Origin: Armatimonas rosea
Lineage (GTDB): Bacteria > Armatimonadota > Armatimonadia > Armatimonadales > Armatimonadaceae
Assembly: GCF_014202505.1 (NCBI RefSeq)
Contig: NZ_JACHGW010000002.1
Coordinates: 1-64,000, forward strand
Reading direction: 5' to 3'
DNA: 64,000 nucleotides
Shown: in pieces, positions 9,239 to 18,451 of the stretch
Layout of the letters: every line of letters begins with the position of its first letter
How positions within the stretch are numbered: position 1 is the first letter of the stretch
The notes under the pieces: generated by a model
What the model was told of the DNA's origin: nothing
Databases searched by the model: none
What the model saw: only the letters and a program-made list of their open reading frames with translations
Translations under genes and position numbers: made by a program

Positions 9239-9309
9239 AAAGGCCATGCGTCCAGCGACGCACAGCCTTTGTGAAATATTCTCACCCGGCGGCACCGCCG
9301 CCGGGTGAG
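9239..9309 (-). terminator. Double hairpin between binding-protein and permease genes
   Basis: Two stems: AAAGGC-TGCGTC/GACGCA-GCCTTT around 9240-9270, followed on the minus strand by T-rich sequence, and CTCACCCGGCGG/CCGCCGGGTGAG at 9281-9309. In this position they would cut or protect the message so that the binding protein is made in excess over the membrane parts, as is common for ABC importers. Confidence 0.6.
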
Positions 9310-9316
9310 GCTAAAT

Positions 9317-10438
9317 TTACGTGGACTTGAGGCCCAGCTTCTTCATGTTCTCCACAAACGGAGCGACATTCTCGGGGGTGACCGTGGTCACGCCGGTGTC
9401 GATCTTGTTGCCATCGACCTTCATGCCCGCCTTCTCCAGCTCGGGCTTGAGCTCGTCGATTGCGGCCTTGAGGCCCTTGCGGTTGATGAGGTAGAGCAGC
9501 TTGGCGGAGAGGCGCCCGAACTCGTAGGGCTTCTGGATCACGGCGGCGTCGACTTTCTTGGCTTCCAGACCGGCCAGGGTCTCGGGGGCACCGTCGAACG
9601 TGATGATCTTCACCTTGCCGAGGAGCTTGGCGCTCTCGACCGCGTTCAGGATCGCAGGACCGTCGTAGGCCCAGATTCCCAAGAAGCCGTTGATCTTATC
9701 CCCGTACTTGGTGATGGCGTCCTGGACATTGCGCTGTGCCTTGAGCGGGTCGGCCTGGTCCTGGAACGGCTCCTGGAGCATCTCGATCTTGCCCTTGGTG
9801 GCGTCCTGGAAGCCCTTGTAGCGGTCGATTGCGTTCTGTGCGGACATGTTCCCCACGAAGGCGACAAACTTCCCACCGTTGGGCAGGAGCTTGAGAGCGG
9901 CCTCACCGGCTGCCTTACCCGCTTCGTAGTTGTTGGTGCCCAGATACGCCAGGCGCTTGCTGGTCTCGCTATCGGAGTCGAAGCAGATCACGGGGATATT
10001 CTTCGCAATCGCATCGTCGATAACGGAGGCGAACTCCTTGCCATCGATCGGGGTCACGGCGATTCCATCGGGGTTCTTGGCGACCGCATCCTCGAAGGTC
10101 TTCTTCTGGTCTGCGTGGGTCGGGGATGAGCCGGCGGGGGTCATGCGCCCCGTATCGCAGTCCGTCAGCTCGGTCTTGGCCGCTTCCAGGCCCTTCTCTG
10201 CTGCGGTCCAGAAGTCGGCGCTGTTGTTGGTAATCAGGGTGACAGACAGCTTGCCCTCTGCCTTGCGCGGTGCATCAAAACCGCCCCCGCCGCCCTCCGG
10301 GGCCTTCGCCACGGGTGCTGGGGCGTCGCCGCCGCCAGGTGCAGGCGTCGCCGCCTGATCTTTACACGATGCCAGGGATAGTAGCGAGACCAGTGCGGTC
10401 AGCGCGAGGCCCTGGCGAAGAAACCGAGATCGTTTCAT
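9317..10438 (-). CDS. Sugar ABC importer substrate-binding lipoprotein
   Basis: A 373-aa periplasmic-binding protein of the ribose-binding (type I) fold. The signal peptide ends in the lipobox LASC, so the cysteine near residue 24 is probably lipidated; a Gly/Pro/Ala-rich linker follows. The binding domain has the DGIAVTPIDG and IPVICFDSDS segments of the family. The start at 10438 has GGAGGA upstream and a TATACT -10 about 30 bases before. Genes for the permease and ATPase follow. Confidence 0.93.
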   Translation of the reverse strand: MKRSRFLRQGLALTALVSLLSLASCKDQAATPAPGGGDAPAPVAKAPEGGGGGFDAPRKAEGKLSVTLITNNSADFWTAAEKGLEAAKTELTDCDTGRMTPAGSSPTHADQKKTFEDAVAKNPDGIAVTPIDGKEFASVIDDAIAKNIPVICFDSDSETSKRLAYLGTNNYEAGKAAGEAALKLLPNGGKFVAFVGNMSAQNAIDRYKGFQDATKGKIEMLQEPFQDQADPLKAQRNVQDAITKYGDKINGFLGIWAYDGPAILNAVESAKLLGKVKIITFDGAPETLAGLEAKKVDAAVIQKPYEFGRLSAKLLYLINRKGLKAAIDELKPELEKAGMKVDGNKIDTGVTTVTPENVAPFVENMKKLGLKST

Positions 10439-10480
10439 TCTTTGGGTAGTCCTCCGCCGCCAGTATAGCATATGCGCTGG

Positions 10481-12238
10481 CTACTGACTCGCCAGGCGCT
10501 TCTGGATCAGATCACCGTACTCCGCGTGGCCGGCCTCTTGGGCGAGCTTGTCGAGCGCCTGAAACGCCTCGGCGTAGCGCAGGAAGATATGGCGCTGGAG
10601 CGGGTCGCGCTCGCCCCAGCCGGTGAGCAGGCCCGGTGTCTGGAAGCTCTCCCAGAGCGGCTGGTTCGCCGCAAAGAGGCTCTGCGTGTCGGGGCGCGTG
10701 CCGGGGAGGTAGAGGCGCTCGGTCACGCCCCAAGGGACACTCTCAAACTCCGCCGCCACCTCGGCGAGGCTGGTGTTGAGCACCTTTCGCTGGGCGAAGC
10801 GCTTGTCGCGCACCAGCAGAAGCGGACGGCCCTCCGCGAGCGCTTGACGGAAGAGTGCCCGCTGGAAGTCGCCTTGGGCAAACTGTGCCGTGCTTAGGCT
10901 CGCGCCGCTGGTCACCGAGTCGAGAGCGGGGTACTGGGCGAGCAGGTGGCGGTAGTACCAGGCATCGTAGAGGAGCGCACTGCCCAGCGTGTTCCAGTCG
11001 ATCACCACCACATCGGGGCGCTGGTGCTTGACCCACTTCTGGTACCAGAGCGTAAATGTCACGTTGGAGTCGCTGACAATCACCGCGTTTTGGGGGGCGG
11101 AGCGCAGGATGTTCTGGGAGAAGTCCGCCTCGATAGAGTTGCCGCTCTTATCGGCTGCGCTCCAGTGCGCTCCGAGGGCGATCAGGGGGACACCAACCGC
11201 GGCGAGAGCGGCGATGCTCGGCTTGAGCGTCACCCGCCGCGCCAGCGCCCACGCTCCCGCGGCGATCCATGCGGCGATCATCATAAACGACGGTAGATAA
11301 TAGACATAGATATCAAGGATGTGGTAGTTGAGCGCGTAGACCAGGCTCACGCCCGCGACCCAGCCCGTGAGAGCTAAAAGCGTCTTGTGGGTCTTTGCCA
11401 GCGCCACGACTCCCACGGGAGCCAGCCAGAGGGTCCAGAGCCCAAACTCCGCCCCCAGCGCCTGGCCGTAGCGCACCGCGTTCTCCCCGACCACGCTCAG
11501 CGGCTGCGAGAACATGAGCTGGCGGTAGAGGTCGCCCGAGAGGTGCTTGTAGAAGAGCTCCGGCGTGGTTGGGCTTCCCCAGAGCACGGGGGACTTGCTC
11601 AGCCTTGCGGCAAGCGGGACATAGGCATAGAGGAGTAGCGGGAGCACAAAGAGTGGCACGCACGAGAAGAGCCGCTTGAAGCCCACACGACGCCACGCAA
11701 ACACCAAGAAGCCCGGCAGGAACAGCGCCATCGTCAGGTTGTTGGTCAGCGCAAGACCGTAGACCAGCACCAGCGGACCCAGCACCTGCTCACCCCGCTC
11801 CAGCCGCACGCTCAGCCAGAGCACCGTGCACAGAAACAGCGCCGTGAGCGTGTAGACCTCGCACGAGAGCGACTGCTGCCAGAGCGTGGGAGCGAAGGCC
11901 AGCAGCAGGGCGGCACTGGCGGCGACCGTGCGCGCGGGAACCAGGCTGGCGACAAAGCGGTAGAACATCCCCACCGCGCCCGCGCCAAAGAGGGCGGTCA
12001 TGAGGTTGATGCGCAGGGCGGGCTCTTCGATGACGGGCGCGAGTCCCAGGAGGAAGGCTCGTCCCAGGAGGGTGAAGAGGGGATAGCCCGTGGGGTGGCA
12101 GACTCCGAGTGTTGCCATGGCGGTCTCGAAGTCTCCGTCGTCTCCGGTGTAGATGGTTCTACAGAGGGTGAGCGCGTAGACCAGCGCGGCGACCGTGAAG
12201 AGTAGCCATGCGATTTTCTTATCGGAGAGACGAGCCAT
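10481..12238 (-). CDS. DUF2723 multi-pass membrane protein
   Basis: A 585-aa protein of the DUF2723 group, related to GT-C glycosyltransferases and to eukaryotic TMEM260. The N-terminus carries the family motif YTGDDGDFETAMATLGVCHPTGYPL, with the acidic residues typical of the GT-C first loop, followed by about 10-12 spans and a C-terminal soluble region that starts after about residue 385. It probably transfers sugar from a lipid carrier at the membrane. GACAAT ends 7 bases before the ATG, so the message is likely leaderless. A longer reading into the upstream repeat was rejected. Confidence 0.85.
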   Translation of the reverse strand: MARLSDKKIAWLLFTVAALVYALTLCRTIYTGDDGDFETAMATLGVCHPTGYPLFTLLGRAFLLGLAPVIEEPALRINLMTALFGAGAVGMFYRFVASLVPARTVAASAALLLAFAPTLWQQSLSCEVYTLTALFLCTVLWLSVRLERGEQVLGPLVLVYGLALTNNLTMALFLPGFLVFAWRRVGFKRLFSCVPLFVLPLLLYAYVPLAARLSKSPVLWGSPTTPELFYKHLSGDLYRQLMFSQPLSVVGENAVRYGQALGAEFGLWTLWLAPVGVVALAKTHKTLLALTGWVAGVSLVYALNYHILDIYVYYLPSFMMIAAWIAAGAWALARRVTLKPSIAALAAVGVPLIALGAHWSAADKSGNSIEADFSQNILRSAPQNAVIVSDSNVTFTLWYQKWVKHQRPDVVVIDWNTLGSALLYDAWYYRHLLAQYPALDSVTSGASLSTAQFAQGDFQRALFRQALAEGRPLLLVRDKRFAQRKVLNTSLAEVAAEFESVPWGVTERLYLPGTRPDTQSLFAANQPLWESFQTPGLLTGWGERDPLQRHIFLRYAEAFQALDKLAQEAGHAEYGDLIQKRLASQ

Positions 12239-12245
12239 GCCCCTG

Positions 12246-12251
12246 ATTGTC
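12246..12251 (-). promoter_or_regulatory. -10 hexamer, leaderless DUF2723 gene
   Basis: GACAAT on the minus strand with a 7-base gap to the ATG at 12238 and no Shine-Dalgarno sequence in between. Confidence 0.45.
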
Positions 12252-12291
12252 GGGAAAAACCCGTATTGTCTACAGGGAGTGCTCCCGCCTT

Positions 12292-12442
12292 GACCGCCCC
12301 CGTGGGAGGGGGGCGTCTTACTGTCCTCGTGCCTCGGACACAAAGGGCTGCGCCCATAATCCCGAGTTCACTCGGTATGGCCGGAGGCCTTCGTGTCGGA
12401 GCCTGCGACGACAGCAAGACGCCCCGGTTCATCGGGGCGATC
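12292..12442. repeat. Palindromic repeat family D, copy 2
   Basis: A long imperfect palindrome: the left arm runs from GACCGCCCCCGTG through CTCGTGCCTCGGACACAAAGG, and the right arm is its diverged reverse complement ending in CGGGGCGATC. It matches 6321-6490 in direct and 28227-28340 in inverted orientation. Confidence 0.75.
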
Positions 12443-12467
12443 TAAAAACCGATGCGATCCGACGCGA

Positions 12468-12473
12468 TAAAAT
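12468..12473 (+). promoter_or_regulatory. -10 hexamer, leaderless GH43 gene
   Basis: TAAAAT followed by GCCTGC and the ATG at 12480; the 6-base gap fits leaderless transcription. Confidence 0.5.
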
Positions 12474-12479
12474 GCCTGC

Positions 12480-13448
12480 ATGTCTGACCAGCCTCTGATC
12501 TCCCACGTCTACACCGCCGATCCTTCAGCGCATGTCTTTGAGGGAAAGCTCTACCTCTACCCCTCGCACGACATCGACTCGGGCTTGGAGTCCAACGACA
12601 ACGGGGACCAGTACGCCATGCGGGACTACCATGTCTTCTCGATGGAGAGTGTTACCGGCCCGGTGACCGACCATGGGGTGGCGCTCGCACTTGAAGACAT
12701 TCCCTGGGCGAGTGCGCAGCTCTGGGCTCCCGATGCGGCGGAGCGCGACGGCCGCTACTTCCTCTACTTTCCTGCCCGCGACAAAGACGGCATCTTCCGC
12801 ATCGGGGTGGCGGTCTCGGACTCTCCCGCTGGTCCGTTCCTCCCCGATCCAGAGCCGATTGCCGGGACCTTCTCCATCGACCCGTGTAGCTTTGTCGAGG
12901 ACGCGGCGAGCGGTGGCGCGGCCTATCTCTACTTTGGGGGCATCTGGGGCGGGCAGCTCCAGTGCTGGCAGAGTGGCACCTTCGATAAAGACGCTCGGGT
13001 CGAGCCAATGGGAAACGTCCCCGCCCTTGGTCCCCGTGTCGCCAAACTCTCCGATGACATGCGCTCGCTGGCGGGCCCCGTTATCGAGCTGACGATCCTA
13101 GATGAGCACGGCAACCCGCTCCAGGCCGATGACCACGACCGACGCTTCTTCGAGGGGGCGTGGGTGCACAAGCACAACGGGGTGTACTATCTCTCCTACT
13201 CCACGGGCGACACGCACTTTCTTGTCTACGCCACATCGGACAGTCCGCTGGGGCCGTTTACCTACCAGGGGCGAATCCTAGAGCCCGTTCTCGGCTGGAC
13301 CACCCACCACTCGATTGTCCAGTACCAAGACAAGTGGTACCTCTTCCACCACGACGCCAGCCTCTCAGGCGGCGTCAACCACCTGCGCTGTGTCAAGGTC
13401 AAGGAGCTCACCTGTGACGAGGCGGGGAAGCTAGCACTCAAGCAGTAG
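12480..13448 (+). CDS. Glycoside hydrolase family 43 protein
   Basis: A 322-aa five-bladed beta-propeller enzyme, probably an intracellular beta-xylosidase or alpha-L-arabinofuranosidase. The three acidic residues are recognisable: general base Asp in YTADPSAHVF, pKa-modulating Asp in FSIDPCSF and general acid Glu in FFEGAWVHK. No signal peptide is present. The gene stands alone between a repeat and the low-GC acyltransferase island. The nearby ABC importer could feed it sugars, but that is an inference. Confidence 0.9.
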   Translation: MSDQPLISHVYTADPSAHVFEGKLYLYPSHDIDSGLESNDNGDQYAMRDYHVFSMESVTGPVTDHGVALALEDIPWASAQLWAPDAAERDGRYFLYFPARDKDGIFRIGVAVSDSPAGPFLPDPEPIAGTFSIDPCSFVEDAASGGAAYLYFGGIWGGQLQCWQSGTFDKDARVEPMGNVPALGPRVAKLSDDMRSLAGPVIELTILDEHGNPLQADDHDRRFFEGAWVHKHNGVYYLSYSTGDTHFLVYATSDSPLGPFTYQGRILEPVLGWTTHHSIVQYQDKWYLFHHDASLSGGVNHLRCVKVKELTCDEAGKLALKQ

Positions 13449-13959
13449 AGCAAACACTCTCTTCGTTTCAGTCAGCACCGCAAGACCTTCGTCAAACGTT
13501 GGTGGTGAGGTTTTGCCGTGCGTTCCTTGAGGAGAAAACCAAGCCGCTCTTTAGAGGGAGCGCCATTACCCTCTTGTTTGCCAAAAAACTGTTTGAGTCC
13601 TTAAACTTGAATTTTGAGACACATTGATCTGGCTTGCGGCTCGCGCCCCAGAGGTGCTTTTAAGGGGTGGTGGCGATGCTTTGGTTGCGTGTCTGCCGCC
13701 CTTGACTATAGCGAAAATCGCCTTGTCGCCCCGAGGCGAAAATGCTACAATCGCGTAGTCTAAAAACTGTCCAGGCAAACGTCAGAATTACACCCAAGTG
13801 CTGGGTGACTCTCCCAAAAAAACCGTCGGTTTCGAAGAGCCAACTTGACCTACGAATGGGAGCTGAGAGTATGTGGAGATCAAGAAAACTATGTTATAAT
13901 CTGACATCACTTTTACGAATAAGTAAGTTATCCCTAGGTGATCGAATCCAAGAGAGTTT
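13449..13959. other. Long intergenic region before acyltransferase
   Basis: A stretch of 511 bp without a convincing gene. It contains a short hairpin (TCGCCT/AGGCGA near 13711-13732), falling GC content toward its right end, and a clear TATAAT at 13895-13900. Short open frames here have no start signals or recognisable products. Confidence 0.6.
13895..13900 (+). promoter_or_regulatory. TATAAT promoter of acyltransferase gene
   Basis: A perfect -10 hexamer (TTATAATC), 59 bases before the acyltransferase ATG. No good -35 was found. Unlike most single genes here the message would have a leader. Confidence 0.5.
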
Positions 13960-15111
13960 ATGGCCCCCACTAAATCTCGACTCACTTTTATAGATTCTCT
14001 ACGAGGATTTGCGGCTCTATGGGTCGTTTGTTACCATCTTTGGAATCGCTTCTACCCTGCTTTAAGTAGTCAAGGGCATGTACTTTCAGCGGGTCCACCT
14101 TCCAACCTGGGAAGCGCGTTAACCTTCTTCACGTTTGGCTTTGGGTATTCGGGTGTGACATTGTTTTTTGTGCTTTCTGGTCTGTGCATTCATTTACCAC
14201 AAGCCCGACGAGGTAATCTCTGGGTCCCACTAAGTGAATTTACTTCTCGTCGTTTCTGGCGGCTCTATCCAGCTTATATTGCGAGTATTGTGTTTTCCGT
14301 TATCGCTCTTGCAATCCCAAAGATCTTATTATTAGCAATTGGGAAGAACATTGGAACATTCAACTGGTGGGCAGAAGTACGTGGTACTGATGCTATTATC
14401 AGTGCCGTTTTCCTCCAGCAATTTTGGCCGAAGTCACTAGGTCTTAATGGAGTGTACTGGACACTCGTTTTTGAAGTTCAATTTTATATTGTCTATCCCA
14501 TGCTATTGTGGTGTCTTCGAAAGGCTAGTTTGGTGTTAGTGGGGATAGTTTTGTTCCTCTGTGAAATCTACTTCGCACTTTTTCCTACACCAGTGCAATG
14601 TTTCTTCCCTGCAAGGTATTTTGAGTGGTTTCTCGGGGTGATCGCAGCGGAAGCACTCATCAAAAATCCAAAGTGGGCTTCAAGTACAGTTCTAAATCTC
14701 TGTGCAATGATTGGGGGTGTAGGAGGTGTGTTCTCAGTGTTTGAACCTCATCTCTATCCTTTTCGTGACCTCCTATTTGCCGTCGGCTACTTTGGTTTAC
14801 TCTTGCTTGTTGCTAAGAGCAGTGGTTTGCTAATGAGGGTGTTTAATTGGCCGGTAATGGCGGGACTTGGAGTCTTTTCCTATAGTCTCTATCTTATCCA
14901 TGTGCCCATTATCGATCTTGTCTGGGTGGCCAATGACCGTCTCCTAGCTACGCGAGGTTCAAACCAGCAACTGGTACATTTGTTGTCATTTGTTTCTATC
15001 CCAATAAGTATTTTGGTAGCCTATGCTTTCTACTGGCTATTCGAACGCCCGTTTCTTCGCACCAAGCAGACCAACCATGATAGAGTATCAGATCTCAAAA
15101 TTGGTTCTTGA
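13960..15111 (+). CDS. Acyltransferase 3 family membrane protein
   Basis: A 383-aa OafA/YrhL-type O-acyltransferase with about 10 membrane spans, modifying surface sugars. The family opening FIDSLRGFAALWVVCYHLWNRF contains the catalytic histidine, and FFVLSGLCIH and the ARYFEWFLGV region also fit. AAGAGAG precedes the ATG. The gene uses many A/T-ending codons and is clearly lower in GC than its neighbours, which suggests recent acquisition; it has no mobile-element genes beside it. Confidence 0.9.
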   Translation: MAPTKSRLTFIDSLRGFAALWVVCYHLWNRFYPALSSQGHVLSAGPPSNLGSALTFFTFGFGYSGVTLFFVLSGLCIHLPQARRGNLWVPLSEFTSRRFWRLYPAYIASIVFSVIALAIPKILLLAIGKNIGTFNWWAEVRGTDAIISAVFLQQFWPKSLGLNGVYWTLVFEVQFYIVYPMLLWCLRKASLVLVGIVLFLCEIYFALFPTPVQCFFPARYFEWFLGVIAAEALIKNPKWASSTVLNLCAMIGGVGGVFSVFEPHLYPFRDLLFAVGYFGLLLLVAKSSGLLMRVFNWPVMAGLGVFSYSLYLIHVPIIDLVWVANDRLLATRGSNQQLVHLLSFVSIPISILVAYAFYWLFERPFLRTKQTNHDRVSDLKIGS

Positions 15112-15457
15112 ACTGAAATTTACCATACTCATTACAACTTCATGTTTGGACTAATCTTGCTATGAAAATAGCAGTTGGCATTGGTGTTGTAGAGGAGGGA
15201 GTTCAGTGTTCCGATTCCCGGAGTAATTTGTGCCATGTTGGTTCTGAACAAGCTGTTAATTTCGGCTACTTCTCCTCCTTCCCTTCCCTCGTCTGATAAG
15301 TTTTCTTATATTACCAAGTATCCGCAGGTGTTTTTGTAAGTTCGGTGGGTGCGCGAGGTAGCACGCTAATCGGGCTGGATTTCCTGCGAGGTGGCAAGGA
15401 CACTCGGTGTGAATCCTTTTTGCCCTTGTGCTGCTCTGCCTTACCGGAGGTCCGTCT
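15112..15457. other. Low-GC intergenic region
   Basis: A stretch of 346 bp without a convincing gene. A 44-codon frame at 15162-15296 has no recognisable product. The right part, 15320-15440, contains several short hairpins and may be the leader of the TauE-like gene; I could not match it to a known riboswitch. Confidence 0.5.
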
Positions 15458-16240
15458 ATGGAATTTTTCGGTTATCTGGAGGCGGTGGTCATTGGGGTGA
15501 CTCTTGGGCTCATGGGGGGCGGGGGCTCGATCCTCACCGTGCCTGTTCTGGTCTATCTCTTTGGACAGCCCGCCTCCCTGGCGACAGGCTACTCGCTCTT
15601 TATTGTGGGGGCGACCGCCGCGATGGGGGCTGGCCTCATGGCACGACGCGGCCTTGTTGTGGGGCGCGCCGTGCTCGGCTTTGCCTTGCCGTCGTTTGTG
15701 ACCGTCTGGCTGACACGGCACTTTCTTCTCCCTGCTATTCCTGATAGCCTGGGCCGAGTCTCTCGCGACACCCTCTTGCTGGTCTTCTTTGCCGCCTTGA
15801 TGCTCGCCACCGCAGTCTCGATGCTACGAGGGCGAAGAGAGGCGCGTGAGGAGGAGGCGGAGCGAGCGGACCTGCGCCAGCTTGTGCCGCCGGCGCTCGT
15901 GGTAGGAGTCGTGACCGGCTTGGTGGGCGCGGGCGGCGGGTTTCTGATCGTCCCCGCGCTGACACTTGCGGTGAAGCTGCCGATCAAGCGAGCCGTGGGG
16001 ACATCGCTGGCGATCATCGCGGCCAACTCGCTCTTTGGCTTCTTCTCCGATGCGAAAATTCGTGGGGAGGCGCACTGGGGATTTCTGCTGGCTCTGACCG
16101 CGCTCGCCGCACTGGGCATGGGGCTGGGGACACTCCTCTCCAAGCGCATCCCCGGCGAGCGCCTCCGTCCTAGCTTTGGTGTCTTCTTGCTCGTGATGGG
16201 CACCTACATGGTCGCACGAGAAATTTTTCTACACCGCTGA
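15458..16240 (+). CDS. TauE/SafE family sulfite exporter-like protein
   Basis: A 260-aa membrane permease of two repeated halves with about 8 spans, each half carrying the family's glycine-rich loop ([18 protein letters not shown] and [16 protein letters not shown]). Family members export sulfite or sulfur-containing organic anions. The ATG at 15458 follows CGGAGG by a good distance; an in-frame start 30 bases earlier lacks one. The next two genes encode rhodanese and persulfide-dioxygenase-like proteins, so sulfur-anion export is a fitting role. Confidence 0.9.
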   Translation: MEFFGYLEAVVIGVTLGLMGGGGSILTVPVLVYLFGQPASLATGYSLFIVGATAAMGAGLMARRGLVVGRAVLGFALPSFVTVWLTRHFLLPAIPDSLGRVSRDTLLLVFFAALMLATAVSMLRGRREAREEEAERADLRQLVPPALVVGVVTGLVGAGGGFLIVPALTLAVKLPIKRAVGTSLAIIAANSLFGFFSDAKIRGEAHWGFLLALTALAALGMGLGTLLSKRIPGERLRPSFGVFLLVMGTYMVAREIFLHR

Positions 16241-16310
16241 GTTTCTTGAATCCTTTTTTGATAACATTGCCTCTGTCATAATGAACCCTGAAACGGAAAA
16301 GATCACTTCT

Positions 16311-16859
16311 ATGAGTACTGCCACCCTCGCCCCTAGCACCAACCCGACCGCTCCGACGGTCACTGCCCGTGAGCTAAGTGCCCGCCTGAGCCAAGGCGAG
16401 CGCTTCCAGCTGATCGATGTCCGTAGCCCGCAGGAGTACGCCGAGGGCCATGTCCCCGGCGCGATGAACCTTCCCATGGACCAGGCAGAGGCGCGCCTGA
16501 GCGACCTCCAGCACCGCGATCCGGTCGTGCTGATCTGCCAGAGCGGCACCCGCGCGACAGTGACCTGCAGTATTCTCAGGTCCCACCACGACAGTCTTAT
16601 CGTCCTGGAGGGCGGGACAAAGGCATGGCGGGAGGCCGCGCTGCCGGTGGTGACAACCAGCACGACCCGGCTCTCGCTCATGCGGCAGGTGCAGATGATC
16701 GCCGGCACCGCGCTGATGATCTCGACAGCACTCGCGTTTTTTGTCCATACGGGCTGGCTTATTGTCTCCGCCCTCGTGGGAGTGGGGATCTTTGGGGCGG
16801 GAGCCACCGGGACGTGTGCGATGGCAACCCTCTTGGCGAAGATGCCCTGGAACCGCTGA
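16311..16859 (+). CDS. Rhodanese-DUF2892 membrane protein (YgaP-like)
   Basis: A 182-aa sulfurtransferase anchored in the membrane. A rhodanese domain (about residues 16-110) has the active loop LICQSGTRA with the persulfide-carrying cysteine. A DUF2892 domain of two membrane spans follows (about 125-175). An alternative ATG at 16281 would add ten residues but lies in a promoter-like CATAAT. It is 12 bp before the CstB-like gene, so both are likely co-transcribed for sulfane-sulfur handling. Confidence 0.88.
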   Translation: MSTATLAPSTNPTAPTVTARELSARLSQGERFQLIDVRSPQEYAEGHVPGAMNLPMDQAEARLSDLQHRDPVVLICQSGTRATVTCSILRSHHDSLIVLEGGTKAWREAALPVVTTSTTRLSLMRQVQMIAGTALMISTALAFFVHTGWLIVSALVGVGIFGAGATGTCAMATLLAKMPWNR

Positions 16860-16871
16860 AAGGAAACCCCC

Positions 16872-18233
16872 ATGTTTTTCCAACCGTACTACCTGGGCTG
16901 CCTTGCCCACGCCTCCTACCTGATCGGTGGCTCGAACGGCGAGGCCGCCGTGATCGACCCGCGCCGTGATGTCGAAGAGTATATCCAGGACGCCAAGAAC
17001 GCAGGCTTGACCATAAAGTATGTCATCGAGACCCACCTGCATGCGGACTTTGTGAGTGGCCATGTCGAGCTTGCCAAGCGCACCGGCGCGACCATCTTGC
17101 TCGGGGCGGGCTCCGGGGCGACTTTTGCCCACCGAGGGATAGAAGATGGTGAGACGATCGCGCTGGGCGACCTCACGCTGACGTTTCTCGCGACTCCGGG
17201 CCACACGCCCGAGGGCATCACCATAAAGGCCGAGGGGCTGGGGCAGCCCACCCGCCTCTTCACCGGCGATACGCTTTTTTTGGGGGATATTGGACGGCCC
17301 GATCTGGTCGGTGCAAAAGGGCTGACCAGCGAGCAGATGGCGCACCTGCTCTACCTATCGCTGCGGGAGAAGATCCTGCCCCTCGCCGATGACATCGAGC
17401 TCTGGCCGGCGCATGGGGCGGGGAGCGCCTGTGGCAAGAACCTCTCCGACGACCGCGTGAGCACGCTGGCGGTGCAAAAAGCTGTCAATCTGCCGCTGCA
17501 GCTTGCCATGAAGGGCGATGAGGCGGGCTTTATCGCCTACGCCATCGAGGGGCTTGGGGCACCGCCGGCCTACTTCTTCCACGATGCGGCGAAAAACAAA
17601 GAGGGCGGTGCGGATGTGGAGAGTGTTCTTGCCCTCGCCCAGCCCCTCACGCCAAGCACCGTGGAGGAGCAGAGCGAGGAGGGAGTCTTCGTCCTCGATA
17701 CCCGAGCGACAGGGGCCTTCAAGGCGGGGCACATCCCCGGGGCGATTGAAGTCCCGCTCGATGGCAACTTCGCGCCCTATGTCGGAGCCGTCTTGCCCCC
17801 GACCGCGCCGGTGATCGTGGTCGCTGAGCTGGGGCGGGAGACCGAGGCCATGACCCGCCTGATCCGGGTGGGCTACGAGAACCTGGTGGGCTGGCTCGAC
17901 GGTGGCATGGACGCCTGGAGAGCGGCGGGCGGGGAGTGGGCGAGACTGGGGGTGGTCGAGCCCGCAGACCTAAAGGCGCTCTTGAGTGTCGGTGCCGCCC
18001 CGACTGTCCTGGACGTGCGCACCCCCGGCGAGTGGGAGGCGGGCCATATCGAGGGGGCCGTGCACATTCCCATCGCGGAGCTCAACGCCCGCCTGAGTGA
18101 GGTGCCCCAAGGCCCGCTCGCGGTGATCTGCGGCTCGGGCTACCGCTCGGCGATTGCTTGCTCCCTGCTGCTGCGCAGTGGACGCCGCGATATTGTCGAT
18201 GTCCCGGGCGGCTGGAAAGCCTACAACGCGTGA
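16872..18233 (+). CDS. Persulfide dioxygenase-rhodanese fusion, CstB-like
   Basis: A 453-aa fusion of an ETHE1-type metallo-beta-lactamase domain (metal motif THLHAD at residues 54-59, FTGDTLFLGDIGRPDL) with two rhodanese domains. The first rhodanese lacks the cysteine at its active loop (VAELGRE), the second has it (VICGSGYRS, near Cys420). This is the architecture of staphylococcal CstB, which turns persulfides into thiosulfate or sulfite. The genes for a TauE-like exporter and a YgaP-like rhodanese lie directly upstream, matching a sulfide-detoxification operon. No quinone:sulfide reductase or CstR-like repressor is in the window. Confidence 0.88.
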   Translation: MFFQPYYLGCLAHASYLIGGSNGEAAVIDPRRDVEEYIQDAKNAGLTIKYVIETHLHADFVSGHVELAKRTGATILLGAGSGATFAHRGIEDGETIALGDLTLTFLATPGHTPEGITIKAEGLGQPTRLFTGDTLFLGDIGRPDLVGAKGLTSEQMAHLLYLSLREKILPLADDIELWPAHGAGSACGKNLSDDRVSTLAVQKAVNLPLQLAMKGDEAGFIAYAIEGLGAPPAYFFHDAAKNKEGGADVESVLALAQPLTPSTVEEQSEEGVFVLDTRATGAFKAGHIPGAIEVPLDGNFAPYVGAVLPPTAPVIVVAELGRETEAMTRLIRVGYENLVGWLDGGMDAWRAAGGEWARLGVVEPADLKALLSVGAAPTVLDVRTPGEWEAGHIEGAVHIPIAELNARLSEVPQGPLAVICGSGYRSAIACSLLLRSGRRDIVDVPGGWKAYNA

Positions 18234-18241
18234 GCGTAGAG

Positions 18242-18433
18242 ATGCAGCGCAATACCTCCTTGCTCCTCGTCCTGGGCGGCTTACTCGCCCTCTCCACTCT
18301 GGTGCCGGCCGGGGGCTCCAAGTCCTGCCCAAGCGGTATGTGCACGCTGGTCTATGTCCACCCTACCCCGGCTCCCAGGACAAAAAAGCCCACCGCGACA
18401 ACCAGAAAGCCCGTATGGTTGCCGAGGAAATAG
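18242..18433 (+). CDS. Small secreted hypothetical protein
   Basis: A 63-aa peptide with an N-terminal hydrophobic signal-like segment (LLLVLGGLLALSTLVPAGG), a CPSGMC cysteine pair and a Lys/Pro/Thr-rich tail. An in-frame GTG at 18230 overlaps the stop of the CstB-like gene, so coupling is possible. I do not know the family. Its place at the end of the sulfur group and its two cysteines are suggestive only. Confidence 0.45.
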   Translation: MQRNTSLLLVLGGLLALSTLVPAGGSKSCPSGMCTLVYVHPTPAPRTKKPTATTRKPVWLPRK

Positions 18434-18451
18434 GGCGGCTCGGGTTTCAGG

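Noticed and set aside
12239-12343. A longer DUF2723 protein starting MCPRHEDSKT
   Set aside because: The extra 35 residues come from repeat D, and the same peptide also appears in a chance frame at 6213-6407; the start at 12238 has its own -10 hexamer.
13566-13778. A 70-codon minus-strand frame in the long gap before the acyltransferase
   Set aside because: No start signal, no recognisable product and an unusual composition; treated as chance.
15162-15296. A 44-codon plus-strand frame starting MKIAVGIGVVEEG
   Set aside because: The first residues look protein-like, but no ribosome site or family was found; it may be a fragment of a lost gene, not enough for a call.
15320-15457. Riboswitch before the TauE-like gene
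   Set aside because: Several small hairpins are present but none of the conserved cores of SAM, cobalamin, TPP or other common classes was recognised.
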